Assembly: GCF_900111825.1 (NCBI RefSeq)
Contig: NZ_FOJM01000003.1
Coordinates: forward strand, 248,001-312,000
DNA: 64,000 bases
Source of the DNA: Pedobacter suwonensis
Lineage (GTDB): Bacteria > Bacteroidota > Bacteroidia > Sphingobacteriales > Sphingobacteriaceae
Direction: 5' to 3'
Positions 1 to 10,637 of this stretch are shown piece by piece. Position 1 is the stretch's first letter, and each line of letters opens with the position of its first letter. The position numbers were made by a program, and so were the translations under genes. The notes below the pieces were generated by a model. It was not told where the DNA came from, searched no databases, and saw only the letters and a program-made list of their open reading frames with translations.

Positions 1-553
1 TTGATCGGATATAATCGTATAACCTGCTTCTGCCTTCCAGATCCAAATGATTGGTCGGTTCATCCAGTAAAACAATATCCGGGCGGTGGATAGCGATGCC
101 GGCTAAAAATATGCTGGTTTTTTGTCCGCCGCTTAAACTTTCCATCTTCTGGTCTAAGTCTAAATCTTCCAACCGCCAATAGCTTAAAGCTTCTGCACAG
201 CGTTCCTCAATGGCCCAGTCATCATTAAGTATAAACATGTTTTCCTCGGTCACTTCTCCGTTGAGAATTTCGTTCAGTGCTTTTAGTTTATCTTCAATCC
301 GGAGTGCCTGTGCGACGGTGAAATCATTAAACTGACCAAAAAGCTGTGGTACATAATAAGGCATCGATTCTGCCTTAACATGTCCGCCAGTTGGCAAAAG
401 TTTACCTGCTAAAATTTTTAAAAGTGTTGATTTTCCTGCGCCATTATGGCCAATGAGTGCAATTTTTTCGTGTTTGTTGATGGTGAGATTTAAATCTGAA
501 AACAGCAAATTTCCATTAGCATGGATATAGCCAGCCCCTTGTAGATTAAGCAT
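1..553 (-). CDS. ABC-F family ATPase (N-terminal part, runs off the left edge)
   Basis: Reading leftward from the ATG at 553, the frame stays open to the window edge (184 codons). It begins MLNLQGAGYI and shows Walker A GHNGAGKSTLL, the ABC signature LSGGQK and Walker B IVLLDEPTNHLD. The ending DEPTNHLDLE is typical of ABC-F proteins, which are soluble, lack membrane domains and mostly act on ribosomes. Between Walker A and the signature, the insert around NEILNGEVTEENMFILNDD resembles the arm region of this family. Only the first nucleotide-binding domain is visible, so the subfamily cannot be assigned. The gene is transcribed away from the thiamine operon. Confidence 0.9.
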   Translation of the reverse strand, partial: MLNLQGAGYIHANGNLLFSDLNLTINKHEKIALIGHNGAGKSTLLKILAGKLLPTGGHVKAESMPYYVPQLFGQFNDFTVAQALRIEDKLKALNEILNGEVTEENMFILNDDWAIEERCAEALSYWRLEDLDLDQKMESLSGGQKTSIFLAGIAIHRPDIVLLDEPTNHLDLEGRSRLYDYIRS

Positions 554-1200
554 AAATTTCTTTTTATTGGTAAATAATTGCAGCAACGGAACCGCTCTGC
601 CTGTTATCTATTTTTGGAAAAGAAATGAATCTTACATGGATTGGGTGATTTGGTGATGGTGCAAAGGTAAGGAATTTTTGCTTTTTGCGAAAAGCGGTTG
701 GCCAGTCCATAGTCTTTAGTCCGAAGTCGGCAGTCTGGTAAGCCAAAAATTGGGCGCTCACTCGCTCCAATTTGTCATTCTGAGGGATAATTTATGATAT
801 AAAAATCAATATGATTGACGTTTTTTCCTTCGCACAATTCTTGCCTCGGCTCACCGCCGCCGAAGGGCTCTTACTTTTTGGCATCAAAAAGTAACAAAAA
901 ATGCCGGCTGAAAATTTTTCTTTCAAAGCCAGTGTTATGGCTAGAACAGTGCAGTCCGAAAAATTTATTAGGCCGGTTTTAAGTAGAACGGCGATACGGT
1001 GCTATGGCCTAGCTATACGGAAATGCATGATGCCGCATTCTGCTCATTAATAGGTAATTACAAAATAACGTCAATGTAGTATAACGAAGGATTTTTATTT
1101 AATGATTTTTGCATTAATCATTTAAAGATTCTTCACTGCGTTCAGAATGACAATGATATTACCAATAGCAATCAATAGATTTTATCTATATCATTTTTTG
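554..1200. other. Intergenic region without a convincing gene
   Basis: About 650 bases separate the ABC-F start from the thiamine promoter. The only long open frame here (leftward, 564-770) has a composition unlike a protein and no recognisable domain. The stretch holds fragments of dispersed noncoding sequence, including inverted CATTCTGA/TCAGAATG motifs near 776 and 1140 and a perfect hairpin at 871-894. I see no RNA gene. Confidence 0.6.
871..894. repeat. Perfect 10-bp hairpin, dispersed-repeat-like
   Basis: TTACTTTTTG and CAAAAAGTAA form a perfect 10-bp stem around a 4-nt loop. An A-run follows on the plus strand, so leftward transcription would meet a T-run. It may be a terminator or an intergenic dispersed repeat. 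It does not sit directly behind a recognised gene. Confidence 0.45.
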
Positions 1201-1231
1201 CTTGCATTAAAAATTTAATCACCTATATTTA
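1201..1231 (+). promoter_or_regulatory. Probable Bacteroidota-type promoter of the thiamine operon
   Basis: CTTG at 1201-1204 and TATATTTA at 1224-1231 are 19 bases apart. This matches the spacing of the Bacteroidota primary sigma consensus (TTTG, 19 nt, TAnnTTTG) with one mismatch in each element. Transcription would start near 1237, just ahead of the riboswitch, which supports the assignment. Confidence 0.45.
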
Positions 1232-1241
1232 CAAAAAAACT

Positions 1242-1311
1242 TTAGGGGTGCCTACGTGCTGAGAAATACCCTTTGAACCTGATGCAGTTAGTACTGCCGA
1301 AGGGAAAAGTG
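1242..1311 (+). promoter_or_regulatory. TPP riboswitch (THI element)
   Basis: The aptamer hallmarks are all present: AGGGGTGCC at 1244-1252, the invariant GCTGAGA at 1258-1264, ACCCTTTGAACCTGATG around 1268-1284, and the closing CTGCCGAAGGGAA at 1294-1306. It senses thiamine pyrophosphate and normally shuts off the downstream thiamine genes when TPP is plentiful. thiS begins 74 bases after the aptamer, leaving room for an expression platform. The whole thiS-thiF operon is probably under its control. Confidence 0.97.
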
Positions 1312-1313
1312 AA

Positions 1314-1336
1314 AGCAATTATAATTGCTGTCTTTT
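1314..1336 (+). terminator. Possible expression-platform hairpin of the TPP riboswitch
   Basis: A perfect palindrome AGCAATTATAATTGCT (1314-1329) is followed by GTCTTTT directly after the aptamer. It could act as a weak intrinsic terminator that forms when TPP is bound. The stem is AT-rich and the T-run is short. Control at translation is an alternative. Confidence 0.35.
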
Positions 1337-1385
1337 CGACCTCCATTCTGGGGCAATCTCTATAGTTTTTCCAATTTTTTAAAAT

Positions 1386-1589
1386 ATGGAAGTAACTATA
1401 AACAATCAAAACTACCAACTTAACGAATCGTGTTCTATCGAACAGATGCTTACTGCTGTTATTTCAACGGAGACAAATGGCATTGCTATAGCCGTTAACC
1501 AAACCATCATTTCCAAATCGGTTTGGGACACCTATCTGTTAAACCCAGGCGATCAGGTCATAGTCATCAAAGCCACTCAGGGGGGGTGA
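1386..1589 (+). CDS. thiS: Sulfur carrier protein ThiS
   Basis: This 67-residue ubiquitin-like protein ends in the diagnostic Gly-Gly (ATQGG). ThiF adenylates that C-terminus, and it is then converted to a thiocarboxylate that donates sulfur to the thiazole ring made by ThiG and ThiH. Length and the ending VIVIKATQGG match the family. It is the first gene after the TPP riboswitch and is followed by thiC after a spacer of about 140 bases. Being first fits the common Bacteroidota order thiS-thiC-thiE-thiG-thiH-thiF. Confidence 0.95.
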   Translation: MEVTINNQNYQLNESCSIEQMLTAVISTETNGIAIAVNQTIISKSVWDTYLLNPGDQVIVIKATQGG

Positions 1590-1594
1590 TATAA

Positions 1595-3613
<2,019 letters not shown>

Positions 3614-3616
3614 CCT

Positions 3617-4207
3617 ATGATGGAACTTATTGTAATCTCTAAACCGACCCTTTTTAAAGAAGAAAGTAGCCTGATTAACCAGCTTTTCGAAGCCGGTTTA
3701 CAGGTTTTTCACCTACGTAAAGAAAATGTTGACGAAGCAGCTTACCGGAAGATTATTAAAGGGATTTCACCTGAATATCATTCACGGATTGCTTTGCATC
3801 ATTTTCATTCACTTGCTGGCGATTACCATATCCAACGGATTCACCACACCGAAAGTTTCAGGAAGGAAAGGCATAGTGGAGAATTGCCGGAAAATAAAAT
3901 CTTCAGCACTTCTATCCATCACCTGGCTGATAGGAATCAGATCGGGCAATATAATTATAGTTTCTTTGGTCCGGTGTTTAACAGCCTTTCCAAGCCGGGT
4001 TATAAAAGTATGATTCCGTCTCACTTCCGATTGGAAAAACATCAGGCCGCACCTAAAATCATTGCCCTTGGCGGCATCGGTTTAACTGAAATTGATCAGG
4101 TTAAAGAAATGAATTTCGATGGCATTGCACTTTTGGGCAGCATCTGGAATGACCCTTCACAAGCCATAACCACCTTTAAAAAAGCCTTGGTGAAATGCGA
4201 GGCTTAA
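3617..4207 (+). CDS. ThiE/TenI-like protein, probable thiazole tautomerase
   Basis: The 196-residue protein has the thiamine-phosphate-synthase TIM-barrel signature (VFHLRKEN near the N-terminus, FFGPVFNSLSKPGYKS, IALGGIG, DGIALLGSIW). Where a true ThiE has the ND motif that helps bind magnesium and pyrophosphate, this protein reads IALHHFH. A complete ThiE follows in the same operon. I therefore infer a TenI-type role, tautomerising the thiazole carboxylate phosphate before coupling, rather than a second synthase. Start could be 3617 or 3620 (two adjacent Met codons). Sure of the family, less so of the reaction. Confidence 0.8.
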   Translation: MMELIVISKPTLFKEESSLINQLFEAGLQVFHLRKENVDEAAYRKIIKGISPEYHSRIALHHFHSLAGDYHIQRIHHTESFRKERHSGELPENKIFSTSIHHLADRNQIGQYNYSFFGPVFNSLSKPGYKSMIPSHFRLEKHQAAPKIIALGGIGLTEIDQVKEMNFDGIALLGSIWNDPSQAITTFKKALVKCEA

Positions 4208-4229
4208 TCAAAAATTTAACCATACCCAT

Positions 4230-4874
4230 ATGATAGCGTCCCTACAGTATATATCGCAAGCCCCTAAAACAGGTACCCATATCGATGCCATTGAGCAGGT
4301 GCTCCAGGCAGGAGGCAAGTGGATCCAGCTCCGCATTAAAAATCAAACGGAGGCAGAAATTCTACCTTTTGCAAAAGCCGCGCAGGCTTTATGTGAAAAC
4401 TATGGCGCCAAACTGATCATCAATGATTATCCTCACCTCGCAAAGGCCGTAAATAGTTATGGCGTGCACTTAGGTTTGCAGGATATGCCTGTTCCCGAAG
4501 CCAGAAAAATTATAGGCAAACACCAGATCATCGGAGGTACGGCAAATACTTTCGAACACATCCGGCAAAGGGTAGCGGAGGGAGCAGACTACATTGGCCT
4601 GGGCCCCTTCAGGTTTACGAGAACAAAGGAGAACTTAAGCCCTATTGTAGGTTTGGAAGGTTACCAGAAGCTGATGGATAAAGTAAGTAAAGCCGGAATA
4701 AGTACGCCTATTATTGCCATTGGTGGCATTGAAGCAGCAGATATTCCGGCTATACTCGAAACCGGAATTTACGGAATTGCCATCTCGGCAGCACTCACCA
4801 ATCAAGTCCAAACTTCAACTGCTTTAGCAGAAATCATCAGTAAAATTCACCATGCATCCGCTTTAAACCCCTAA
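4230..4874 (+). CDS. thiE: Thiamine-phosphate synthase ThiE
   Basis: ThiE joins HMP pyrophosphate to the thiazole phosphate to make thiamine monophosphate. The 214-residue sequence keeps the family landmarks in order: [14 protein letters not shown] (the ND motif), [32 protein letters not shown] and [14 protein letters not shown]. The usual GPIFPT-TK loop is modified to [10 protein letters not shown], a common lineage variant. It starts 22 bases after the TenI-like gene and ends 2 bases before thiG, so the genes are co-transcribed. Confidence 0.93.
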   Translation: MIASLQYISQAPKTGTHIDAIEQVLQAGGKWIQLRIKNQTEAEILPFAKAAQALCENYGAKLIINDYPHLAKAVNSYGVHLGLQDMPVPEARKIIGKHQIIGGTANTFEHIRQRVAEGADYIGLGPFRFTRTKENLSPIVGLEGYQKLMDKVSKAGISTPIIAIGGIEAADIPAILETGIYGIAISAALTNQVQTSTALAEIISKIHHASALNP

Positions 4875-4876
4875 AT

Positions 4877-5647
4877 ATGTTAACCATAGCAGATCAAACC
4901 TTCAGCTCACGCCTCTTCACCGGTACCGGAAAATTTTCTTCGGCCAAAGAAATGGAAAATGCTTTAATCGCCTCTGCCTCCGAACTCGTTACGGTAGCGC
5001 TTAAACGCGTTGATTTAAAAGGCAAAGACGACGATATCCTCCAGCACCTTAAATATCCGCACATTAATTTATTACCCAATACTTCTGGTGTGCGCAATGC
5101 AAAAGAAGCCATTTTTGCTGCTCAACTGGCACGCGAAGCTTTAGAGACCAACTGGATCAAGCTGGAAATCCACCCAGATCCTAAGTACCTCATGCCCGAT
5201 CCTATTGAAACGCTCAAAGCGACGGAAGAACTGGTTAAACTCGGTTTTGTGGTGCTGCCATACATCCATGCCGATCCCGTTTTATGCAAACGGTTAGAAG
5301 ATGTGGGAACCGCAGCGGTGATGCCACTAGGATCGCCAATCGGCAGCAACAAGGGCTTGAGAACAATCGATTTTTTAGAAATGATCATCAGCCAGAGCCG
5401 GGTACCGGTAATTGTAGATGCCGGTATTGGTGCACCATCTGATGCCGCAAAAGCGATGGAAATAGGGGCGGATGCCGTTTTGGTGAATACCGCGATTGCC
5501 ATTGCCAAAAACCCGGCCGATATGGCGACGGCATTTAAACTGGCTGTTGAAGCCGGTAGAATGGCCTTTAAATCTAAACTGGGCAGCCAGCAACATGAAG
5601 CTGCAGCAAGCAGTCCATTAACCGCATTTTTAGATGAAGAGTTTTAA
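4877..5647 (+). CDS. thiG: Thiazole synthase ThiG
   Basis: ThiG forms the thiazole ring from deoxyxylulose phosphate, ThiS thiocarboxylate and dehydroglycine. At 256 residues it is of normal length. Lys95 in [10 protein letters not shown] is the conserved Schiff-base lysine, and the phosphate-binding stretches [13 protein letters not shown] and [27 protein letters not shown] are intact. Its last 14 bases overlap the start of thiH, which suggests translational coupling of the two subunits of the thiazole synthase complex. Confidence 0.96.
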   Translation: MLTIADQTFSSRLFTGTGKFSSAKEMENALIASASELVTVALKRVDLKGKDDDILQHLKYPHINLLPNTSGVRNAKEAIFAAQLAREALETNWIKLEIHPDPKYLMPDPIETLKATEELVKLGFVVLPYIHADPVLCKRLEDVGTAAVMPLGSPIGSNKGLRTIDFLEMIISQSRVPVIVDAGIGAPSDAAKAMEIGADAVLVNTAIAIAKNPADMATAFKLAVEAGRMAFKSKLGSQQHEAAASSPLTAFLDEEF

Positions 5648-6758
5648 CGAAGTATTTGAGCACTACAACTGGGACGATACCAAAGCCAGTATTTACGACA
5701 AAACGGCGACAGATGTAGAAAACGCCCTAAACAACCAGCAACGGACGCTGGAAGATTTTAAAGCATTGATTTCCCCTGCAGCATTGCCCTATATCGAAGA
5801 TATGGCGCAGATCAGCCAGCGTTTAACATTAGACCGCTTTGGCCGGGTAATTCAGATGTATATTCCACTTTATCTCTCCAACGAGTGTAATAATATCTGT
5901 ACCTATTGTGGTTTCAGTTATGATAATAAGGTAAGAAGGAGAACGCTTAACTCCATGGAAATTATGCAGGAAGTGGCCGTGATTAAGGGCATGGGCTACG
6001 ACCATGTATTGCTGGTAACAGGTGAAGCCAACCAAACCGTGCATACCGATTATTTTAAAAAAGTACTGGATCTGATCAGCCCGCATTTTGCCCATATTTC
6101 GATGGAGGTACAGCCTTTGGATGTGGAAGATTATGAAATACTTATTCCCCATGGCTTAAATACAGTGTTGGTTTACCAGGAAACCTACCATCAGGACGAT
6201 TACCGCAAACACCACCCGAAAGGAAAAAAAGCGAACTTTTTATACCGCCTGGAAACCCCCGACCGTTTGGGGCAGGCGGGCATCCATAAGATGGGGCTCG
6301 GCGTGCTCATTGGCCTCGAAGACTGGAGAACAGATTCATTTTTTACGGCCCTACATCTATCTTACCTTGAAAAACAGTATTGGCAGAGTAAATTCAGTAT
6401 CTCCTTTCCAAGGTTGCGGCCATTTAGTGGCGGTTTGGAGCCTAAAGTGGTGATGAATGATAAGGAACTGGTACAGCTGATCTGTGCCTATCGTTTATTT
6501 AACAGTGAAGTGGAACTGTCTATCTCTACGCGCGAAACAGAAAATTTCAGAAACCATATTATTAAACTGGGGATCACGGCCATTAGTGCGGGCTCTAAAA
6601 CCAATCCGGGTGGTTACGAAGTAGCGCCACAATCATTGGAGCAGTTCGAAATATCTGATGAACGTTCGGCGCAGGAAATTGCCGCCATGATCAGAAAACA
6701 AGGTTACGAACCCATCTGGAAAGATTGGGATAGGAGTTTAATCCATAAATCATGTTAG
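5634..6758 (+). CDS. thiH: 2-iminoacetate synthase ThiH (radical SAM tyrosine lyase)
   Basis: ThiH cleaves tyrosine to give dehydroglycine for ThiG. The radical-SAM cluster motif C85-NNI-C89-TY-C92 is clear, followed by the glycine-rich LLVTGE region and the C-terminal [11 protein letters not shown] segment of the ThiH/BioB-type family. At 374 residues it matches ThiH. Its presence and the lack of a thiO gene mean the cell uses the tyrosine route rather than glycine oxidase. It overlaps thiG by 14 bases and thiF by 7. Confidence 0.96.
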   Translation: MKSFNEVFEHYNWDDTKASIYDKTATDVENALNNQQRTLEDFKALISPAALPYIEDMAQISQRLTLDRFGRVIQMYIPLYLSNECNNICTYCGFSYDNKVRRRTLNSMEIMQEVAVIKGMGYDHVLLVTGEANQTVHTDYFKKVLDLISPHFAHISMEVQPLDVEDYEILIPHGLNTVLVYQETYHQDDYRKHHPKGKKANFLYRLETPDRLGQAGIHKMGLGVLIGLEDWRTDSFFTALHLSYLEKQYWQSKFSISFPRLRPFSGGLEPKVVMNDKELVQLICAYRLFNSEVELSISTRETENFRNHIIKLGITAISAGSKTNPGGYEVAPQSLEQFEISDERSAQEIAAMIRKQGYEPIWKDWDRSLIHKSC

Positions 6759-7789
6759 CTAAAACAGAATTAGAGCGTTACAACCGGCAAATGATCTTGC
6801 CCGAACTGGGCTTGGAGGGACAAGAACGGCTAAAAGTGGCCAAAGTACTGATTATCGGTGCGGGTGGACTGGGCTGTCCGGTATTACAATACCTCACCGC
6901 AGCAGGCGTGGGCAAAATAGGTATTGCAGATGATGATGTAGTGGAGCTAAGCAACCTGCACCGGCAGATTCTGTATAACCATACTGATATTGGCCAGCCA
7001 AAAGCAGAGATAGCCAGTGCGAAACTTGCAGTGCTCAATCCCCACGTCAGCTTTACAGCTTATCACGAGCGTTTTACTTCCGATAATGCAATATCAATCT
7101 GTCAGGAATATGACCTGGTAATGGATTGTTCTGATAACTTTAATACGCGTTACCTCGTAAACGATACCTGTGTAACCTTGGGCAAAACCCTGATATTCGG
7201 CTCCATCCTGGCTTTTGAAGGACAGGTTGCCGTATTTAATCACCAGGGAAGTGCAAATTACAGAGATCTTTACCCAACACCGCCAGCCGAAAGCATGAAT
7301 TGCGGAGAAGGTGGCGTGATTGGGGTTTTGCCTGGAATAATCGGTTTGTATATGGCCAACGAAGCGATTAAATTAATTTGCGGCATCGGCGAAACGTTAG
7401 CCGGTAAATTAATGACCATCAATGCATTGAACAATACGGTACTCGTATTTAAAATCGCACAGGAAAAACAAACCGAAATAGTTAAAGCTGAAACTCCAGT
7501 GAGCAGCCCAAAAGAAATCGATAAAGCCACTTTAGATCAATGGCTTTCTGAATCTCCTGATGAAGTTTTCCTGATCGATGTACGCGAAGATTATGAGTAT
7601 GAGGAAAATAATATGGGTGGGGTAAATATTTCCTTATATGAATTGACATCATCCCTGAAAAGTATCCCAAAGAACAAAAAAGTAGTGTGTTATTGCCAAA
7701 CCGGGCAAAGGAGTAAAATGGCGGTGCGGTTACTGAAAGAAGATTACAAGGGAGAAGTATATGGATTGAAAGGTGGATTTACTGGTTAA
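6752..7789 (+). CDS. thiF: ThiF/MoeB-type adenylyltransferase with C-terminal rhodanese domain
   Basis: The N-terminal E1-like domain shows the nucleotide loop GAGGLG (36-41), the RQILY helix after DDDVVELSNLHR, and MDCSDNFNTRYLVND. It activates the ThiS C-terminus with ATP. The C-terminal rhodanese-like domain has FLIDVREDYEYEENN and an active-site loop C315QTGQRS, and can carry persulfide sulfur. The CxxC zinc pairs of E. coli MoeB are not visible. Position at the end of the thi operon argues for ThiS as partner. ThiD is absent from this operon and must lie elsewhere. A decayed copy of the rhodanese tail occurs near 26563. Confidence 0.92.
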   Translation: MLAKTELERYNRQMILPELGLEGQERLKVAKVLIIGAGGLGCPVLQYLTAAGVGKIGIADDDVVELSNLHRQILYNHTDIGQPKAEIASAKLAVLNPHVSFTAYHERFTSDNAISICQEYDLVMDCSDNFNTRYLVNDTCVTLGKTLIFGSILAFEGQVAVFNHQGSANYRDLYPTPPAESMNCGEGGVIGVLPGIIGLYMANEAIKLICGIGETLAGKLMTINALNNTVLVFKIAQEKQTEIVKAETPVSSPKEIDKATLDQWLSESPDEVFLIDVREDYEYEENNMGGVNISLYELTSSLKSIPKNKKVVCYCQTGQRSKMAVRLLKEDYKGEVYGLKGGFTG

Positions 7790-7834
7790 TTGGATTGCTG
7801 ACTGTTTAATTGCAAACCGCTAACTGAACCCGGC

Positions 7835-8203
7835 CTATGGTAATACAAAACTAAGGCTATAATGTGCGGTTTTATTAGTTTTTTCTATATCAGAAACGGG
7901 CCTTTGATCTACCAGAACGGATGCCTGCTGTTTATCTTTCGAATCGACAGTAAACTGAACTTTTTGTCCGGATTTTATTTCAATGCTTTTTTCCCATTCA
8001 CCAGATATATTTTCTAAAGTTCTTTGGTTTCCACTTTCATCGGTAAACGTTACCGTAGCACTGCTACTGGCCAATACTTTGTAGGTTACTTTGTAACTGG
8101 CTTTAGCTGCAATATTAAGTGGGCCTTTGTTCATTTCGTATGTACCATAAGAGCAAGCACTTAAAAATGCTATGCTCAAGATGTAAACAATATATCTATG
8201 CAT
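7835..8203 (-). CDS. Small lipoprotein with MmpS-like beta fold
   Basis: The 122-residue protein has a lipoprotein signal (MHRYIVYILSIAFLSAC, lipobox LSAC) and then a single compact domain. The run YKVTYKVLASSSATVTFTDE, GEWEKSIEIKSGQKVQFTV resembles the MmpS family of transport accessory proteins. It is the last gene of the leftward lanthipeptide transcription unit, 30 bases after the short membrane protein. A role next to the exporter, such as periplasmic accessory or immunity lipoprotein, is my inference. The fold assignment rests on pattern only. Confidence 0.6.
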   Translation of the reverse strand: MHRYIVYILSIAFLSACSYGTYEMNKGPLNIAAKASYKVTYKVLASSSATVTFTDESGNQRTLENISGEWEKSIEIKSGQKVQFTVDSKDKQQASVLVDQRPVSDIEKTNKTAHYSLSFVLP

Positions 8204-8233
8204 AATATTAAATTTTGGATATGTTTGAATTAA

Positions 8234-8416
8234 TTATTTAGTGTAACTGAAATAGTTAAAAATACTTAATATTTTGATATCTTCTTTAAAGAAATAAAAG
8301 AGGATTGAAACTATGATTATTGTTAGCATAATGCCAGAACCAAAACGTATAACACCCTTAGGTTTTTTGTTAAGTATATGCTTAATATCAGCACTCATTT
8401 TATCCTGAATTTCCAT
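8234..8416 (-). CDS. 60-residue membrane protein resembling the N-terminus of an HlyD adaptor
   Basis: The protein has a charged N-terminus (SADIKHILNKKPKGVIRFG) and one membrane helix (IMLTIIIVSILFYFF). This pattern matches how Bacteroidota HlyD-type adaptors begin (a short cytoplasmic helix, a conserved Pro, Arg-x-Gly, then the helix). The periplasmic adaptor domain is absent. It starts one base after the exporter stop codon, exactly where hlyD normally sits. I read it as a truncated adaptor, either decayed or cut down to a docking helix. It could instead be an unrelated small immunity peptide. Confidence 0.6.
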   Translation of the reverse strand: MEIQDKMSADIKHILNKKPKGVIRFGSGIMLTIIIVSILFYFFKEDIKILSIFNYFSYTK

Positions 8417-8417
8417 A

Positions 8418-10622
8418 TTATTTTATTTTTTCGAGTTGATTATTGATTAAATTGAAATAAGGCCCTTTATTGTTCATTAAAGTATCATGGTTTCCTGATT
8501 CCAATATCTTGCCGTACTCCATTACAAAAATCTGATCGGCATTTTTGATGGTACTTAACCGGTGCGCCACTATAACAACCGTGCGGTTGTCAAAAAAATC
8601 CCTGAGGTTATTCATAATAGTCTGCTCGTTGTTCGAATCAAGTGCATTTGTCGCTTCATCAAAAAGTAACAATTCAGGGTTTTTATAAACTGCCCGTGCA
8701 ATTAACAAACGCTGCCTTTGGCCTTGCGATATGCCATTTGCACCAATACCAATTTCAGTTTCTATACCTTTTGGCAAATTGTAAACAAAATCACCTATGT
8801 TTGCCATTTTGATTGCATCATGCAACCGTTCTTCATTTATCTCTTCAAAACCCAGTGCGATATTTTTTGCAATAGTATCTGAGAAGATAAAACCATCCTG
8901 TAAAACAGTGCCACATAGGTTTCGCCACTGTCCAACATCTAAATCATTTAGTTTCTCTTTTCCGATGTGAATGATCCCACCGGTTGGATCATATAGTTTG
9001 AGTAAAAGCTTTAATAACGTGGTTTTGCCACTTCCACTTAGTCCAACTATAGCCGTTATTTTTCCTTTAGGTATCACCAGGCTCAAACCATTGAAAACGG
9101 CCTTATTTTCAAATCCAGGATAGCTGAACTGTAGATTCTGGATTGAAATATCACCAATCAGCTGATCTATTTTTACCTTTGTAGCCGTTTCAGGTTGTTC
9201 ATCCTGGATATCGTGGATTTCATTTAACCGTTCTAAACTCATTTTTGTATCCTGATATGATTGCAAAAAGAAAATCAGCGATTCTATTGGTGCAATAAGC
9301 TGGCCTACTATAAACTGGATGGCGAAAAGGCTTCCCAAACTAATTTCACCCCTGAGGGTCATAAATGCGGCTACAAAAGTAATCCCGATGTTTCGCATTT
9401 CAGTAATGATCAGCGAGCCTGCCTGTTGATATTGGTTATAGGTGAGTCCTTTAACCCTAACCTTAAACTCTTTCACAATGAGCGATTCCCATTCCCATCT
9501 TTTCTGATCAGCAGAGTTGCTGATTTTAATATCCTGAAAGCCTTCGATAAGCTGTACAATTTTGCTCTGTACCGAAGAATTTACCTCAAATCTTTTCTGA
9601 TCGATCTGCCTTCGCTTATTGAAGAATAAAAATACCCAGCCTACATATAAAATGCTGCTTCCTGCAAAAATAAGGAACAGGAGGCTACTAAAGTGAAACA
9701 GGATAATACTCAATACACAGATGTTGAAACAAGAGAATACGGTTGTTAAGGTATTGCTTGTCAAAAAGTTTTCTATCCGGGTATGGTCGTTAACGCGCTG
9801 CATTACATCACCTTGTTTACGTGTTTCGAAAAAAGACAGAGGCAGGTTTAACAGTTTGATAAAAAAGCTGACCAAAATATTTAGGTTTACCCTCACGCTC
9901 ACAAACAATAAAATCCATGAGCGTACAAATTCGATAAAAGATTTGGACGCAAACACCACCACCTGACCAATGAGTACCAGGTAAATAACATTTACTTCCT
10001 TGAGTTTTATACCCTTATCAATAAGCAATTTGCTTAGAAAGGGCAAACTTAATTCCAATATCGAGCTGGCTACTAAACCGATCAATAACTGTAAAATCAA
10101 CGATTTGTGCTTTTTCAAATATCCTAAGAGCTTCCAGAAACTTACATTTGTTTGCGCTTCCTGCTCTTCTTGATTCAATTGTTCCAGATCAGCATCAGGT
10201 TCTAAAATAAGGGCATATCCTTTTTCCTCTACAGCATTCCAATGCTCCAGAAATTCAGATCTGCTTATTTTAACTTTTCCCTGTGCCGGATCAATAATCA
10301 CAGCCTCGTCGTTGGTCAGTTTTTTAAGCACCACAAAGTGGTTGGTTTTCCAATGGATAATGGCGGGCCAGATATCGGCATTGAATAGGTCGTTATAATG
10401 CAGTTTTACACATATTGCATTCATGCCGAATTTTTCTGCCGCTACCTTAAGCCCTAGAAAGGTACTTCCATCACGGTTAACCCTGCAAGCCTGTCTGATG
10501 GTATTTAAAGTATAAGACTTACCGTAGTAGCTTAATACCATGCGCAAACAAGTTGGTCCGCAATCTTTTGTTTCCAACTGGCGGTATATAGGAATCGATG
10601 GTCTGTAGTTTAGTTTAAACAT
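8418..10622 (-). CDS. C39 peptidase-containing ABC exporter of the lanthipeptide precursors
   Basis: This bifunctional protein cuts double-glycine leaders and pumps the mature peptide out. The N-terminal C39 peptidase has Cys21 in KDCGPTC, His95 in NHFVVL and Asp111 in IIDPAQGK, so the catalytic set is complete. A membrane domain follows (about residues 165-450), then the ATPase with Walker A GLSGSGKTT (near 527), signature ISQGQRQR (near 629) and Walker B LLLFDEATNALD (near 654). At 734 residues it is a standard length. The precursors at 18469-20806 all end their leaders in GG, the cleavage site of this family. It sits 15 bases after the monooxygenase gene. Confidence 0.95.
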   Translation of the reverse strand: MFKLNYRPSIPIYRQLETKDCGPTCLRMVLSYYGKSYTLNTIRQACRVNRDGSTFLGLKVAAEKFGMNAICVKLHYNDLFNADIWPAIIHWKTNHFVVLKKLTNDEAVIIDPAQGKVKISRSEFLEHWNAVEEKGYALILEPDADLEQLNQEEQEAQTNVSFWKLLGYLKKHKSLILQLLIGLVASSILELSLPFLSKLLIDKGIKLKEVNVIYLVLIGQVVVFASKSFIEFVRSWILLFVSVRVNLNILVSFFIKLLNLPLSFFETRKQGDVMQRVNDHTRIENFLTSNTLTTVFSCFNICVLSIILFHFSSLLFLIFAGSSILYVGWVFLFFNKRRQIDQKRFEVNSSVQSKIVQLIEGFQDIKISNSADQKRWEWESLIVKEFKVRVKGLTYNQYQQAGSLIITEMRNIGITFVAAFMTLRGEISLGSLFAIQFIVGQLIAPIESLIFFLQSYQDTKMSLERLNEIHDIQDEQPETATKVKIDQLIGDISIQNLQFSYPGFENKAVFNGLSLVIPKGKITAIVGLSGSGKTTLLKLLLKLYDPTGGIIHIGKEKLNDLDVGQWRNLCGTVLQDGFIFSDTIAKNIALGFEEINEERLHDAIKMANIGDFVYNLPKGIETEIGIGANGISQGQRQRLLIARAVYKNPELLLFDEATNALDSNNEQTIMNNLRDFFDNRTVVIVAHRLSTIKNADQIFVMEYGKILESGNHDTLMNNKGPYFNLINNQLEKIK

Positions 10623-10637
10623 GGTTAGATTTTTAAA

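Noticed and set aside
564..770. Leftward 68-codon frame
   Set aside because: Composition and position within noncoding repeat-like sequence; no domain; likely chance.
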